64,000 bases of DNA from Brachypterus glaber (Eukaryota; Arthropoda; Insecta; Coleoptera; Kateretidae), in NCBI GenBank assembly GCA_958510825.1, contig OY294048.1, positions 18,803,589-18,867,588 of the forward strand, read 5' to 3'. Under the pieces are notes generated by a model. The model saw only the letters and a list, made by a program, of their open reading frames with translations, was not told the DNA's origin and searched no databases. Shown in pieces: positions 38,001 to 43,543 of the stretch (position 1 is its first letter; each line of letters opens with the position of its first letter). Position numbers and translations under genes: made by a program.

Positions 38001-40291
38001 AACAATTTAAAAGTTGAACAAATTTTTTAAAATTAAATTTAAAATAATATTTAAATGAATTATTTATATAATAAAAATAGTACTATAATGTTATTTTTTG
38101 TTAATTATGATTTGGTAGGGATTTTTTTTATTTAAATATCTTAGTAGAAGAAAAAAAATATTTATAAAATTAAAAACTTAATCATAAATAAACAACAAAA
38201 ACATAAAATTTTAAAAAAGAATAATATTTTTTTTTGCAATGGTCAAACCCTATTGTTTTTTATCATTACGTACTCACAGACACGGCGTATTTTTTACGCT
38301 GTCAAATTTTAAATAATGACGTGAAAAATCACCAACTTCTCCGCTCGGATTTAGGGCTAAAACTGAATGTCCGAAAGGTACTGAGACCCGGAAAGCCGTA
38401 ATTAGTCGGAGTTGGGAGAAATCATAAATTGCATACTATCCGGGCGTAAAATCTACTCCGTGTCCGTGGCAAAGGGTAAAATGCATAACCAGTTCGACAT
38501 TGACCAGTGTTTCGTATTCAATGACTTTATCTTTTACACTGTCTTTTGTGTAGGCGGACAAACATTCAGGCGAAGAGACAGCGACGGAGCTGGGCCTAGA
38601 CCACGTGGGTGGCGTCTTCGTAGTACTCCTCGGCGGTGTCCTCATAGCTCTTATTATCGCCGTTTGTGAATTCCTATGGAATGTCAAGAAGATTGCTGTT
38701 GATGGACAAGTAAGTTTTAACACTTAGGTCTTATTTGTTTTTCTACGTAAATTGGGTACGGGCACTAAAAGACATTTTTTTTTCTACAAAGAATATTAAT
38801 TTCCCATTTTGAAAATTTTCAAAATTTCGGAAAGCCGTAAAACGTATTTTTGCGTTTTGTAACGTTTAATGTCGATTTAAATCAATTTAAAGCAAAAAAA
38901 ATTGTCGGTCGATCTGTAGGTCGGTCGAACGGTCGGTCGATCGTTATATCCGGGAAATCTTGTATCCACGATAACTTAAGAACGGTATAAGCTATAGACT
39001 TGAAATTTGTCATACAGGTATGTTACCAAAAGTTCTCGCTTGGGATTGTTTTTGGTAAACATTGGTGTGGTGTAAGGGGGGCAAATGGGGTAAATACAAT
39101 AATTTTTCACAAAAATTTGAAAATAGATATATAGGGGTTTTTGAGGTTGCTGAAATCGAATATTTCTAATTCCACCCCCACGGGGTTGAGGGGGTAAATA
39201 TTTTTAAATATTTTCGATATTTTCGTCAAAATTGGTATATAGAGATTTTTGGGGACGAAAAAACTGAATTTGATAATATTTTTCCAATTCCATCCCCTAA
39301 GGGGTGGGGGTAGTTTTTGTGAAATTTGGTAAATAGGGGGTTTTGAGGTTGTTGAAAGTAAATTTCATAATAAAAGTTCTCGTGAAAATTGGTTAAGGTA
39401 ATTAATAAAAGTTCTCGTGAAAATTGGTTAAGAAAATTGTTTTCGCGCATTTTTCTACAAAATTCCTAGACCTGCGGTCTCGGAATTTTGTAACACGAAA
39501 AATGCACTCAAACAATTGCCAAGCAAAATATTTTTTTAATACAGTAAAAAAATTATTGATAATTCAACATGCACTTTTAATATTACTACTGCTAGTAGGG
39601 TATTGTGCATTTTAGAGAAAAGTCAAACTGACATTTCGAAAGTTTTAAAGTGTCAAAGTTTTATTTACTAAATTTTTATGATTTTCTTAATGAAAAAGAC
39701 ATGGTCGTAGGAAAAATAGCGTACACAACACGTCAATTACCTTTTTCAATGTAACTAGGTTCGCGAACACGTTGCGTAATATACTATTTTATTCGATTGC
39801 ATCCAAAAGCGCCACTTTTTGCACCATAAACCTGTACCAAAAGTTTAATTTTTCGGCCTAGGCTGCAAAAGTAAAATAGTCGACGTTGATTGGTTGATTG
39901 ATATTGAAACTGTTGACATTTGAATTCTAACCTCGAATTTATTGTCAAAAATACAAATGTATTTATTAATATATTACAATCGAATAAAAAATAGTGTATG
40001 ACACACGGACGAAAACTGTTTTTAGGGAGATTACGGATGCCAATCTAGCTCTCCGAGCTCGGATGAAATCGTCGTAATCGCCTTAAAAACATTATTTTTC
40101 GTCCTTGTATCATAAACTACTAATTTTTACGTTAGTAACTAAAGTTTTATATTTTTTTTTTGTTGCAGATGACTATAAAAGAAGCGCTAGATAGAGAGCT
40201 AAAATTCGCAATAAATGTACGAGCCAGGAAAAAAGCTGTCCACCCAAAATCCCAGGAAATAAGCATGAAATTAACAACAAAAACTACCTAA
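5813..40291 (+). CDS. Kainate-type ionotropic glutamate receptor, C-terminal 395 residues (8 exons)
   Basis: Join 5813-5897, 7866-8004, 14003-14140, 24274-24473, 31362-31592, 33191-33306, 38554-38709, 40169-40291: 1188 nt, one open frame ending in TAA, every intron GT-AG. The product is a glutamate-gated cation channel subunit of the plasma membrane. In partial-protein numbering: end of S1 (1-50) with the ligand-binding Arg at R15, M1 about 56-74, M2 pore loop about 103-118, M3 about 131-151 with the [10 protein letters not shown] gate motif, S2 188-303 with A181-T182 and E232 at the agonist contacts and C244/C302 as the family disulfide pair, M4 about 322-344, and a basic C-tail. The match to GRIK/insect KaiR-type subunits is clear from the motifs; which paralogue it is cannot be decided without a tree. 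Upstream exons (amino-terminal domain and most of S1) were not found in the window. No start codon is therefore assigned. Confidence 0.95.
6055..7735. repeat. Nested foldback in the GluR intron after exon 1
   Basis: The outer arms 6055-6232 and 7488-7735 are inverted: 'ccaaaatacaccctcttct' and 'ttaccaccaatttaattt' on the left, with reverse complements 'gaagagggtgtgttttgg' and 'aaatgaaattggtggtaa' on the right. A second foldback of family alpha lies inside at 6233-6966, with 'ggttggtccggaaatgagcc' facing 'ggctcatttccggaccaacc'. The right outer arm is split by a LINE tail (7551-7646). No coding sequence is seen. Confidence 0.75.
7551..7646 (+). mobile_element. Short 3' end of a LINE with (TTCTA)n tail
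   Basis: The sequence 'ggctaaatgaccaataaaga' is followed by ATTTTATTCTATTCTATTCTA. The same type of end ('catacatgactaataaacta' plus TTCTA repeats) closes the LINE at 59813-61225 on the other strand. It is therefore a strongly 5'-truncated insertion of about 95 bases, sitting inside the right arm of the foldback. Confidence 0.7.
7866..8004 (+). CDS. GluR exon 2 of 8 in window (S1-M1 linker and M1)
   Basis: The acceptor is TTTTAG at 7865 and the donor GTAGCG at 8005. It encodes residues 29-74 plus two bases of R75. The S1-M1 linker [18 protein letters not shown] runs into the hydrophobic M1 segment [19 protein letters not shown] (56-74). The donor is weaker than the GTAAGT donors of exons 3, 4 and 7, but the phase joins perfectly to exon 3. 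Confidence 0.93.
8745..9065 (-). mobile_element. tRNA-derived SINE or tRNA-like relic
   Basis: On the minus strand the head (from about 9062) contains an A box, TAGTGTAGTGG (9045-9055), and a perfect B box, GTTCGATTC (8992-9000), within a paired T arm GTGAG/CTCAC. A T run follows after 8979. The acceptor strands do not pair, so this is not a functional tRNA. The body continues to about 8745 and ends in repeated TGTAA-like units. I infer a SINE transcribed by RNA polymerase III; the family is not recognised. Confidence 0.6.
9950..12410. mobile_element. Gene-bearing foldback with arms of about 1 kb
   Basis: Left arm about 9960-10990, right arm about 11392-12400, loop 10991-11391. Matching pairs include 'gcgtaatccattgagaac' with 'cattcaatggattacacc', 'gggcgctcgacca' with 'tggtcgagcgccc', 'gggacctataattactatac' with 'gtatagtaattataggtccc', and 'gtgaatatcataataaaa' with 'ttttattatgatattcac'. 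The start of the Cys-rich gene is in the left arm, so its 5' end is mirrored in the right arm. The target duplication is not identified. Confidence 0.8.
10870..11378 (+). pseudogene. Cys-rich gene of unknown function, one frameshift
   Basis: Frame one (10870-11121) runs from an ATG through [15 protein letters not shown] and [16 protein letters not shown]. The frame then shifts near 11076-11081, a run of A's, and continues open to a TAA at 11376-11378. That second part reads [20 protein letters not shown], then [11 protein letters not shown], and ends near [19 protein letters not shown]. The Cys/His pattern (CEYH, CC, CLTC) suggests a zinc-binding fold. I have a general impression of similar CCDP...PGKxLCxxC proteins in arthropod repeats, but I do not know their function. 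A one-base correction would give about 170 residues. It may be cargo of the foldback or a captured host fragment. The frameshift could also be a sequencing error. Confidence 0.6.
13641..14002. other. Intron end before GluR exon 3
   Basis: It contains a degenerate cluster of 'gacagacaaacggacggaca' type (13890-13925) from the dispersed 'cgtctgtccgtctg' repeat, followed by a short ATT repeat beside the acceptor. Confidence 0.5.
14003..14140 (+). CDS. GluR exon 3 of 8 in window (M1-M2 linker and pore loop)
   Basis: The acceptor is TTTTAG at 14002 and the donor GTAAGT at 14141. It encodes R75 to P120. [13 protein letters not shown] is the family M1-M2 linker, and [13 protein letters not shown] is the re-entrant pore loop. 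The residue at the position of the vertebrate Q/R editing site is Ala (A113), while the Asp four residues on (D117) is kept. The intron before this exon (8005-14002) contains the gene-bearing foldback. Confidence 0.93.
14141..15221. other. Intron sequence with small hairpins, no gene seen
   Basis: An imperfect hairpin occupies about 14394-14484, with 'aagtgaagctttttatttac' facing 'gtaaaaaaatcactttt'. The remainder is A/T-rich and unrecognised. Confidence 0.45.
15222..16093. mobile_element. DNA-transposon-like element with CCCTCCARTAGTGG ends
   Basis: It begins CCCTCCAGTAGTGGCGTCAG and ends CCACTATTGGAGGG, with further subterminal similarity ('gggaccgggtta' facing 'taacccggtttgtaagacc'). The terminal 125 bases match the inverted fragment at 54761-54885. 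The right flank is TTAA and the left is CTTAG, so the target duplication is uncertain. I see no transposase. A MITE is nested inside at 15692-15950. Confidence 0.7.
15692..15950. mobile_element. piggyBac-like MITE flanked by TTAA
   Basis: TTAA at 15688-15691 and at 15951-15954 flank a 259-base element. Its ends CACGTTAACTGACAC and GGGGACAGTTAACGTA are inverted copies of each other. TTAA duplication is the hallmark of piggyBac-type transposition. The interior has further inverted pieces around 'acgtccatga', and no gene. Confidence 0.75.
16136..16336 (-). pseudogene. Tc1-like transposase, C-terminal relic
   Basis: On the minus strand one frame reads [20 protein letters not shown], then several stops, and ends [18 protein letters not shown] and a stop. 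This is the familiar Tc1-family C-terminus: the PIEHxWDxLGR block, which includes the third catalytic acid, and the closing SMPRRxEAVIxAxGGxTxY block. At least five in-frame stops make it nonfunctional. The N-terminal and central parts were not found beside it. Confidence 0.8.
16685..16920 (-). other. G+C-richer segment, possible coding relic
   Basis: This island stands out from the A/T-rich surroundings. The minus frame 16685-16888 is open for 67 codons, with [20 protein letters not shown] in the middle. I recognise no domain. It could be a piece of an unidentified mobile element or a captured exon. It borders the 3' end of the LINE at 17025. Confidence 0.3.
17025..17800 (-). mobile_element. 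5'-truncated non-LTR retrotransposon
   Basis: The minus-strand frame from about 17764 down to 17228 encodes the C-terminal part of a LINE ORF2, downstream of the catalytic palm: [25 protein letters not shown], then RRFLKFL and [19 protein letters not shown]. Unlike the LINE relics at 24745 and 60196, it has no stop or frameshift in the remaining part. The 3' UTR holds a (TA)n tract and ends with 'ggtgtatcg' followed by AAATAAATAAATAAATA, the tandem-repeat tail seen in Jockey/R1-like LINEs. The RT core is missing. Confidence 0.8.
17801..18122. other. Unassigned sequence with a G+C-richer patch
   Basis: The stretch 17910-17995 ('cctcaacggcttcgtcggac', 'cttcttcggttcgccactgc') is less A/T-rich than its surroundings and may be a transposon fragment. 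I see no open reading frame of note. Confidence 0.35.
18123..18339. mobile_element. 217-bp MITE with CTATGGTCTG ends
   Basis: The left end 'ctatggtctgtttcatcaag' faces the right end 'cttgataaaacagaccatag', and the inverted similarity continues for about 55 bases per arm. No gene is present. A clear target duplication was not found (TA is possible). Confidence 0.75.
18737..18784. repeat. 48-base near-perfect palindrome
   Basis: Two 22-base arms (TTACAGTAACTCGC then ATGGGTAA, and their complement) pair at 20 of 22 positions around TTGG. It may be the joined end of a MITE like the one at 21689, which also has TTTACTGT-type ends. Confidence 0.7.
18985..19230. repeat. Foldback family delta, partial copy
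   Basis: 'ctctactacagaattttaac', 'caatgagaaaatcccaacca', 'catatagctgctatttta' and 'gagagcgtacaaaatggtgg' match the arms of the complete copy at 53111-54428. Confidence 0.75.
19627..21340. repeat. Foldback with arms of about 365 bp
   Basis: The left arm (to about 19990) contains 'gcacggtacccctcaatatt', 'cctagtagtggaaggtctga' and 'ctgcagaatccgaatcca'. The right arm (from about 20975) contains 'aatattgaggggtaccgtg', 'cagaccttccactactagg' and 'gggtttcgaattctgcag'. A 1-kb middle separates them and holds a poly-G tract (20543-20552) and a 30-bp tandem duplication. No coding sequence is seen. Confidence 0.8.
20398..20456 (+). repeat. 30-bp unit in two tandem copies
   Basis: The unit containing 'agtaccttctatagcctaaa' and 'ctactg' occurs twice with a period of 30 (20401 and 20431), apparently without differences. 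Confidence 0.9.
21689..21972. mobile_element. MITE with ATTTTACATTTACTGT-type ends
   Basis: 'gattttacatttactgtaaa' on the left faces 'ttcacagtaaatgaaaggta' on the right. The interior is A/T-rich and noncoding. The target duplication is unclear. Confidence 0.55.
22339..22950 (+). repeat. Diverged tandem repeat resembling the M3 exon region
   Basis: Three units carry 'gacagcttcataaactacca' (22418), 'gacagctttctaaactacca' (22687) and 'gacagcttcctaaaataaca' (22911). The first unit is preceded by TTTTTAATTACAG, as is real exon 4, and by GAATGTGG and TTAATTATGACAGCTTC, which parallel GAATGTGG and TTAATCATGACAGCTTC of that exon. All units have stops and gaps. This may be an exon duplication that decayed, or chance similarity amplified in a repeat. 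Confidence 0.45.
23100..23200 (-). repeat. Dispersed repeat with 'ggtggtcc' end
   Basis: 'aaaattttggaccaccctaatgg' is the inverted counterpart of 'ccattagggtggtccaaaat' at 61707, and the similarity extends about 90 bases ('catttgacacatttttagaa' versus 'aagcatgtgccaaatgtctc'). Confidence 0.65.
23465..23735. repeat. Arthropod-type 'accgacttccaaaaaggagg' repeat and GGATAA cluster
   Basis: The segment 23468-23590 has the phrase order of a repeat common in insect genomes: 'gacttccaaaaaggaggagg', 'tcaattcgacgtgtgac', then 'cgcataactttgga'. It is followed by clustered GGATAA units (23625-23650 and 23696-23731). A hairpin, 'agtcggtgcc' facing 'agcaccgact', lies at 23860-23950. Short open frames here do not look like genes. 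Confidence 0.6.
24274..24473 (+). CDS. GluR exon 4 of 8 in window (M3 and start of S2)
   Basis: The acceptor is TTTTTTAATTACAG at 24273 and the donor GTAAGT at 24474. It encodes K121 to K187 plus one base. [14 protein letters not shown] leads into M3 and the gate motif [10 protein letters not shown] (142-151), then [14 protein letters not shown] and the loop SGGATAQFF. That loop carries the A-T pair that contacts glutamate. Translation reading on past the donor reaches a stop near 24538 and is intronic. Confidence 0.95.
24745..25410 (+). pseudogene. Jockey-like LINE reverse transcriptase fragment
   Basis: One frame contains [20 protein letters not shown], then [16 protein letters not shown] (the catalytic FADD), [38 protein letters not shown] and [14 protein letters not shown]. 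In-frame stops occur at 24788, 25232 and about 25310, so the copy is dead. The 5' and 3' parts of the element are missing. Codon use is more C-rich than in the other LINEs here, pointing to a different family. It lies in the intron just after exon 4. Confidence 0.88.
25411..25997. other. Intron sequence, no gene seen
   Basis: A/T-rich sequence with short C runs around 25655-25690. No recognisable element. Confidence 0.5.
25998..26060. repeat. (TA)n microsatellite, left part
   Basis: An uninterrupted TA tract runs directly up to the Tc1-like element. It resumes at 28864-28884 after the element, so the insertion split a TA microsatellite. Confidence 0.95.
26061..26767. repeat. Left terminal inverted repeat of the Tc1-like element
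   Basis: The inner boundary is at the Y-shaped match 'gggctagtgccacccctgta'. It contains several 'gattttttttaatttgaagc'-type subrepeats. Confidence 0.88.
26855..27706 (+). CDS. Tc1-like transposase, truncated at the third catalytic position
   Basis: 283 codons from ATG. Residues 5-45 form a helix-turn-helix of the paired type ([20 protein letters not shown]), followed by the basic stretch RRQGAGRHR. The DDE core has D150 in MFSDETR and D248 in [11 protein letters not shown]. The frame ends at NSPDLNPIV and a stop. Family members continue NPIEHxW, with the catalytic Glu at the position of V283 and about 60 more residues. The break falls at that residue, so the protein should lack activity. 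The 450 bases up to the right TIR do not encode the missing end. It is most likely an internal deletion; a role as an inhibitor is conceivable but unsupported. Confidence 0.92.
   Translation: METSPEVAAQAVALLQEGHSQRFVAQQLNITRAAVRRVFQRFEETGSFSRRQGAGRHRCTSARDDRFIELNSLRNRRLNSVNLRSRLQETRGVAVSRSTIGRRLFERNLCSYKAATGPKLTANHRRARLQFARRHLNWDRNQWAKVMFSDETRICLFGNDARQRVYRCPGERYAQACIAEKVSYGGGSCMIWGGISLEAKTEPVFIIREERGRQRRSLTAARYVEEILEEHVVPYAGFIGDDFIYMQDNAKPHTAANVRRYLRDVGIDVLEWPANSPDLNPIV
28158..28863. repeat. Right terminal inverted repeat of the Tc1-like element
   Basis: It is the inverted counterpart of 26061-26767, with scattered substitutions and small indels, which argues that the insertion is not very recent. 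The outer end is 'atatttttgagcagaagtg', followed by TA repeats. Confidence 0.88.
28885..29608. other. Intron sequence, no gene seen
   Basis: A G+C-richer patch lies at 29115-29275 ('ccttgcgggcccaaggcctt', 'cgattagccgggatccgacg') and may be a fragment of an unidentified element. No open frame of note. Confidence 0.45.
29609..30032 (-). mobile_element. 424-bp non-autonomous element, copy B
   Basis: This is the reverse complement of 2966-3389, same length and no difference seen. Here TA occurs on both sides (TTTA before CACGG, TACTT after CCGTG). It lies in the intron between exons 4 and 5, opposite in orientation to copy A. Confidence 0.87.
30033..31361. other. Intron end before GluR exon 5
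   Basis: A/T-rich and unannotated. Diverged inverted pieces ('gtaaggttaaaaaaaaattc' near 30840 and 'taaccctactttttcc'-like sequence near 31112) suggest another decayed foldback at about 30700-31150. Confidence 0.4.
31362..31592 (+). CDS. GluR exon 5 of 8 in window (S2 core)
   Basis: The acceptor is TTTTCAG at 31361 and the donor is A|GTAATT at 31593. It encodes D188 to T264. Family landmarks are NFSTYHRM (with a sequon at N190), MESADPSVF, the ligand Glu in [11 protein letters not shown] (E232), RNCEL with C244, and [13 protein letters not shown]. The usual Trp after RM in this S2 helix is replaced by Ser (RMSVQMES). That change is conservative in length, so the frame is secure. Confidence 0.95.
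31663..32176. mobile_element. Half copy of foldback family epsilon
   Basis: From 'actagtttcataacatacg' to 'cgcaaaatagaaaaa' it matches the right half of the complete element at 49007-49911 ('taaattgatgactgat', 'ctcttatgggcctataagaa'). It has 33 extra terminal bases between two 'cgcaaaat' repeats that the other copy lacks. It begins about 70 bases after GluR exon 5. Confidence 0.85.
32483..32629. mobile_element. 147-bp foldback MITE flanked by TA
   Basis: The ends AGGCCTATCC and GGATATGCCCT, followed by arms of about 60 bases: 'gcataagaacataaaacata' with 'gatgtcgtgattggctt' faces 'aagccaatcacggcatcgc' and 'tatgttcttatacgag'. TA is present on both sides. Confidence 0.85.
32812..32965. repeat. 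Dispersed hairpin repeat, copy 1
   Basis: 'aaatagttatttgcgcttcc', 'gaccgaagcggagctgaggt' and 'acgagtagcgcatg' match the inverted copy at 47640-47800. Both copies contain an internal imperfect hairpin around 'ggtcgtgtttat'. Confidence 0.75.
33191..33306 (+). CDS. GluR exon 6 of 8 in window (end of S2)
   Basis: The acceptor is TTGTTTCAG at 33190 and the donor GTACGT at 33307. It encodes N265 to T303. [20 protein letters not shown] followed by [11 protein letters not shown] is the last S2 helix, with the second disulfide Cys (C302). The alternative donor GTTAAG at 33311 would break the phase with exon 7 and is not preferred. Confidence 0.94.
33548..33764. mobile_element. 217-bp MITE with TTA target duplication
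   Basis: TTA (33545-33547 and 33765-33767) flanks GGGAATGTGCAAGTATTACG at the left and CGTAATTATTGAACGTTCCC at the right. The arms continue through 'cgcaaattgta' and 'ggctaccccc', facing 'gggggtagcc'. It shares the TTACGTAACGC subterminal motif and TTA duplication with the element at 50785-51543. Confidence 0.8.
34010..34775 (+). repeat. Segmental repeat, copy 1
   Basis: It is repeated in the same orientation at about 35380-35945: 'cccgtgccgaaaatccgcca', 'gtatcagattggactgaatt', 'aagatccataaatgatag', 'tttcttggaggtcccagt'. The copies are separated by the element at 34884-35312. No gene is seen. Confidence 0.8.
34884..35312. mobile_element. Element zeta with CCAATGG ends, copy 1
   Basis: CCAATGGCGACTTCTCCCG at the left faces GAGAGCTCCATTGG at the right. 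An internal hairpin at about 35148-35240 ('accaaataaatactgtattt' facing 'aaatacagtatttatttggt') is very strong. A second copy lies at 42142-42541 in the same orientation with few differences. Confidence 0.8.
35380..35945 (+). repeat. Segmental repeat, copy 2
   Basis: Direct copy of 34010-34775. It also contains a local duplication of 'gggcttgaaatcttattttt' with 'ccttgtgagcatacaaaatt' (35489 and about 35555). Confidence 0.8.
35881..36802 (+). repeat. Tandem array, unit of about 370 bp, 2.5 copies
   Basis: Units begin at 'tatcaatgcatacaattaag' at 35881, 36249 and 36625 (periods 368 and 376). The 8-base difference is TTGATAAC, present in unit 2 and absent from unit 1. The third unit stops near 36802. 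Short open frames repeat with the unit and are not genes. Confidence 0.92.
36803..37269. other. Intron sequence, no gene seen
   Basis: It contains a cluster of 'cggacagaccgacgtac' and 'gaccgacagactgacaaa' (37067-37125), part of the dispersed 'gtctgtccgtctg' repeat, inverted. Confidence 0.5.
37270..37500 (+). repeat. 'gggtttttaaggttgctgaa' repeat, copy 1
   Basis: 'taccaaaagttctctctcgg' then two units of 'aaaattggtatat', 'ggggtttttaaggt', 'gaatctgataataaaa'. The same order occurs at 39000-39440. It is noncoding. Confidence 0.75.
37965..38470. repeat. Element with 'cagacacggcgta' ends
   Basis: 'acagacacggcgtaaaaattacgcc' occurs at 37970 and a related piece, 'cagacacggcgtattttttacgctg', at 38277. 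An inverted one, 'gggcgtaaaatctactccgtgtc', lies at 38442. It ends about 85 bases before exon 7. The class is unknown. Confidence 0.45.
38554..38709 (+). CDS. GluR exon 7 of 8 in window (M4)
   Basis: The acceptor is TTTTGTGTAG at 38553 and the donor GTAAGT at 38710. It is 52 whole codons, residues 304-355. A short acidic linker and ELGLDHVGG precede the hydrophobic M4 segment (about 322-344), which ends CEFLWN. The codons are noticeably more G+C-rich than the surrounding intron. Confidence 0.93.
38880..39440 (+). repeat. 'gggtttttgaggttgctgaa' repeat, copy 2
   Basis: A head with 'ggtcggtcgaacggtcggtc' (38919-38938) and 'acgataacttaagaacggta' is followed by three to four degenerate units of about 100 bases ('aattggtatatagagatttt', 'ccaccccacggggttgaggg'). 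At 39374-39431 'aaaagttctcgtgaaaattg' is duplicated with a 36-base period. Confidence 0.75.
39990..40130. repeat. Hairpin element before GluR exon 8
   Basis: 'ggacgaaaactgtttttagg' and 'gagattacgga' face 'tcgtaatcgccttaaaaac' and 'atttttcgtcc'. The loop contains CTCTCCGAGCTCGGA. It is about 40 bases upstream of the terminal exon's acceptor. Confidence 0.65.
40169..40291 (+). CDS. GluR exon 8 of 8 in window (cytoplasmic tail and stop)
   Basis: The acceptor is a long T tract ending TTGCAG at 40168. It encodes residues 356-395 and then TAA. The tail is short and basic ([10 protein letters not shown]) and ends TTKTT. I see no obvious PDZ-binding C-terminus. The opening [15 protein letters not shown] resembles the membrane-proximal tail of insect kainate subunits. 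Confidence 0.9.
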   Translation: MTIKEALDRELKFAINVRARKKAVHPKSQEISMKLTTKTT

Positions 40292-40486
40292 TATTTTTTC
40301 GATGTTCTTCGGGAAAATAAGTTTTTTTACTCATTTTAGACAGCAAAGCGTTACTTTACAGAACCATGATGTTTCTCCTAAATCCTAAGAAATAAGAAAC
40401 ATATCACCGTTTGGAGCATCCTCTGATAGTAGAAGCTAGTCCAGGGTACATAACTAGCATTTTTCGTAATTTATAGTAATTCTATG

Positions 40487-40492
40487 AATAAA
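40487..40492 (+). terminator. Candidate poly(A) signal of the GluR gene
   Basis: This AATAAA lies about 195 bases after the stop codon, in otherwise unremarkable sequence and just before the foldback at 40552. The 3' UTR would span roughly 40292-40510. It is a likely signal but has not been tested against transcripts. Confidence 0.55.
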
Positions 40493-40551
40493 TATAACCA
40501 CGTGATTTTTCCAATAATAACTTAAAAGTTATCCTACTTATTAGTCATATA

Positions 40552-41271
40552 TACAGAGCGGTCCAAAAGTCACCCCCCCCCCTCTTAACTTTGGAACCAG
40601 TTGAGATATCGACTTCAAATTTGGAACTTTTAAATAAGACAACTTAAACTATCTTATATATATGCTAAATATTTAATACTTTCAGCTCTTAAAATGTGGA
40701 CAGAGGGCCATGGGGGCACATTTTTTTAAATGGAAAGGGGGGTCGTGTAATACATCATTTTAAAGCTTATAAAATTCTCCATTTAACTCCATATTTTTAA
40801 ATTAAAAAAAATTGTTTTTGGGTTTAAAATGGGTATTAATGTCAAAGTTCCTCTAAAAAAAACAAATAATTTTTTATAAATGCCTAATTTCATCATAAAA
40901 AAATGTTAATTATACTTTTAAACTAATTTAAGTTGACATAAATAAAAATTTATAAAAAAAAAACTTAAAAATTCGAATGTTTTAGCACAAAAAATTGAAA
41001 AATCAAAACCTTAAAAAACTTTTTTAAAAAAATTAAAAATTTTAGTTTAAATAGAGAATTTTATAGGCTTTAAAATGATGTACCACACAACCCCCCTTTC
41101 CATTTAAAAAAATGTCCCCCCATGCCCCCCTGCCCACATTTTAAGAGCTAAAAATATCAAATATATGCTAAAAGATAGTTTAAGTTGTCTTATTTAAGAG
41201 CTCTAAATTTGAAGTCGATATCTCAACTCGTTCAAAAGTTAAAAGGGGGGTGACTTTTGGACCGCACTGTA
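40552..41271. mobile_element. Foldback family gamma, best copy
   Basis: ACAGAGCGGTCCAAAAGTCA plus a C run at the left and its reverse complement, 'tgacttttggaccgcactgt', at the right. The arms run about 300 bases each ('gagatatcgacttcaaattt', 'gggtcgtgtaatacatcatt' and their counterparts). It is flanked by TATA on both sides. No gene is present. Confidence 0.88.
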
Positions 41272-42141
41272 TATAAAGTTTTAAAACAGTGGCTAGAAGC
41301 TGTATTATAACGTTTAACTAATAGTTACTATAACTTCTTATTGTAACGCCGACTAACCTGTTGGAACTGAATTGTAATTAAAACTTGGTAGTAATTAAGT
41401 GGTTACTATAATATTCCTATTCTTAAGAACTAGTAAAGGTAATGCTTTTGATAGTAATTACTATTCTTCAACTGTTAAAATTATATTTTATAGTAAATAT
41501 TTAATACAATATTATGTCACATTTTCGTAATTTCAACCTATAAAGGATAACAATTCCAGTTGCTTAGGTAATTACAAAAAAATGGTAGCTGGGTAGCAAT
41601 TCAAATTTCATGTGATATCATCTGACGGGGTGAATACCAACTTACAACTGCAACTAGCGTTCACTGATGATTACATCACATGTAAATTATTTTTTTATTA
41701 AAATTTTTGGTTATTATGTAATTTATAAATAAATAAACAATGAATGTGAAATGTAAATTGCTTTTCTGTAAAGTAACCCTTTTTTGATGTCTAGAGAAAT
41801 AAATTTTTAACCTTACTTATCTAATAATTGACTATCTGGAATTTGACTATGAAGCCTTCTGTAAAGTTTTACTTAACAGACTAAATATCTATCATTCTTA
41901 AAAGAAAATAATTGTACTAATTTTATCTCATTTTCTTATTACTTATATGTAATTATTTTAATAAACTTTTCATAACTTTTTTTATTATTTATTTAACGCA
42001 AGTTGATAGTAATTACTTATAATTTAGGAATGTTCCTTATAGCACATTGGGCATAGTAGTAAGGGTGCCCAGCACATTAGGCATAAAAAGTTTAAGTAAT
42101 ACACATCGAAAATTTTTATTTTAATCAGAATTTTAAGTTCT
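41272..42141. other. Intergenic A/T-rich sequence, no gene seen
   Basis: The motif 'tagtaattact' recurs (41388, 41440, 41452), but I see no ordered element, RNA gene or exon. Confidence 0.5.
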
Positions 42142-42541
42142 AATGGAGATTTCTCCCGTTAGATTAGACATTGACAAAAGTTCTACCTAAAAAGGATAGA
42201 ATACATACATACACTCCCACTTCCACCCAACCAAACAAATTCTGTATTTGTTCTTTGTTGAACAAATACAATATTTACTTGGCCGGGCGAAAAGTGTAAC
42301 TATATTAAAGAAATTACTGGCGCCATCTTAATTTTAGTAGAATTATCTTATTCTACAGATTCACATTAGCTATGTTCGTTCACTCACTGCTACACTTTCC
42401 GGCCAACCAAATAAATACTGTATTTGTTGTATGAAAAACAAATACAGTATTTATTTGGTTGGCTGAAAAATGTAGCACAAATGAGATAGAGATAGGGTAG
42501 ACGTCTTTTGTTTCATAATTCTAGTTGTAGAGAGCTCCATT
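42142..42541. mobile_element. Element zeta, copy 2
   Basis: Same as 34884-35312, including 'ttctcccgttagattagaca', the TACTGTATTTG hairpin (about 42390-42480) and the 'gtagagagctccatt' end. Relative to copy 1 it lacks about 30 bases in total. Confidence 0.8.
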
Positions 42542-43543
42542 AAATAGTCCGTTTATCTATTCTATCGATGTACAGATTTGTAATATTAGGTTGCAATTTT
42601 TCTTGAACTATAAGGGTGATTTAGAAATAAGTTATATAATTTTTTTCACTACTAGCTTTGGAAAATACCATGATTTATCATGTTTTCAGACTGTGAAATC
42701 AATTTTCTGCACCTATAGCAATATTTTTTTCTCTCCTAGTAGAAGTAAATTTTATAAACAATTGATATCTTCCACTTGATGTTCCTTGAACTGCAAAGAT
42801 ATGTCATGGCTTATAATGTTAAATCGACAAAATGCAACAATATTTTGCCATTGGATAAAAAATGAGCATGGCAAATATTATAAATTAATTAATTATAATA
42901 AAATATAACATATTATTCAGTAAATAAAGAGCTTACCGATGTTTTCACACATTTTAAAAATATCAAAAAGCCACCCACTAGTACTGTCAAGTTTCAGTGA
43001 ATAAATTAATGTATTCATTTGTTTTCAGAAATGGCGATTACAAAGGCTACTCGTTTTTGCGCGGTTTATCCAGTAAACATTTTAGTTTATTACTGATATA
43101 AAAATGTTAAATAATAAGAATAAATGCGCTAGTAGTGAAAAAAATAATATATAACCCACGGTAGAGAATACTTTATAGCCTCGCTCTCTTAAATCCCTCG
43201 CTGCTACACAATTATGTCAGTATTTCCACAAAATCCTCTTTGCAACCTAAAAAAATACAAACAAAATTAAAAAAATAAATAGTTTAAATTGAACATGGTT
43301 GCACTAAAAATCGCTGAATAATGTTTAGTTCATAATAATTTTAAGCAAAAAAAAATATAGTCAGATTTATTCTGTAACATCCTGTAGACTGTTAAATTCA
43401 TGGCAATCCTAAGTACATTGAAGTATGGTCAAAAGATAATTATTTTAACCATGCCATTAGATTCGGAAAAATTTAACTATGGATTTATTAAAATTTTTTG
43501 TGTGGTCCACAGATTTTGAGTAGATTATATCAGAAAGTAAAAA
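42542..43543. other. Intergenic sequence, no gene seen
   Basis: A/T-rich. A short G+C-richer patch at 43155-43215 ('cctcgctctcttaaatccct') is unassigned. Confidence 0.5.

Noticed and set aside
40169..40291. Exon 8 as a separate small gene starting at its own ATG
   Set aside because: The acceptor, phase and tail similarity join it to the receptor; the ATG is simply its first codon.
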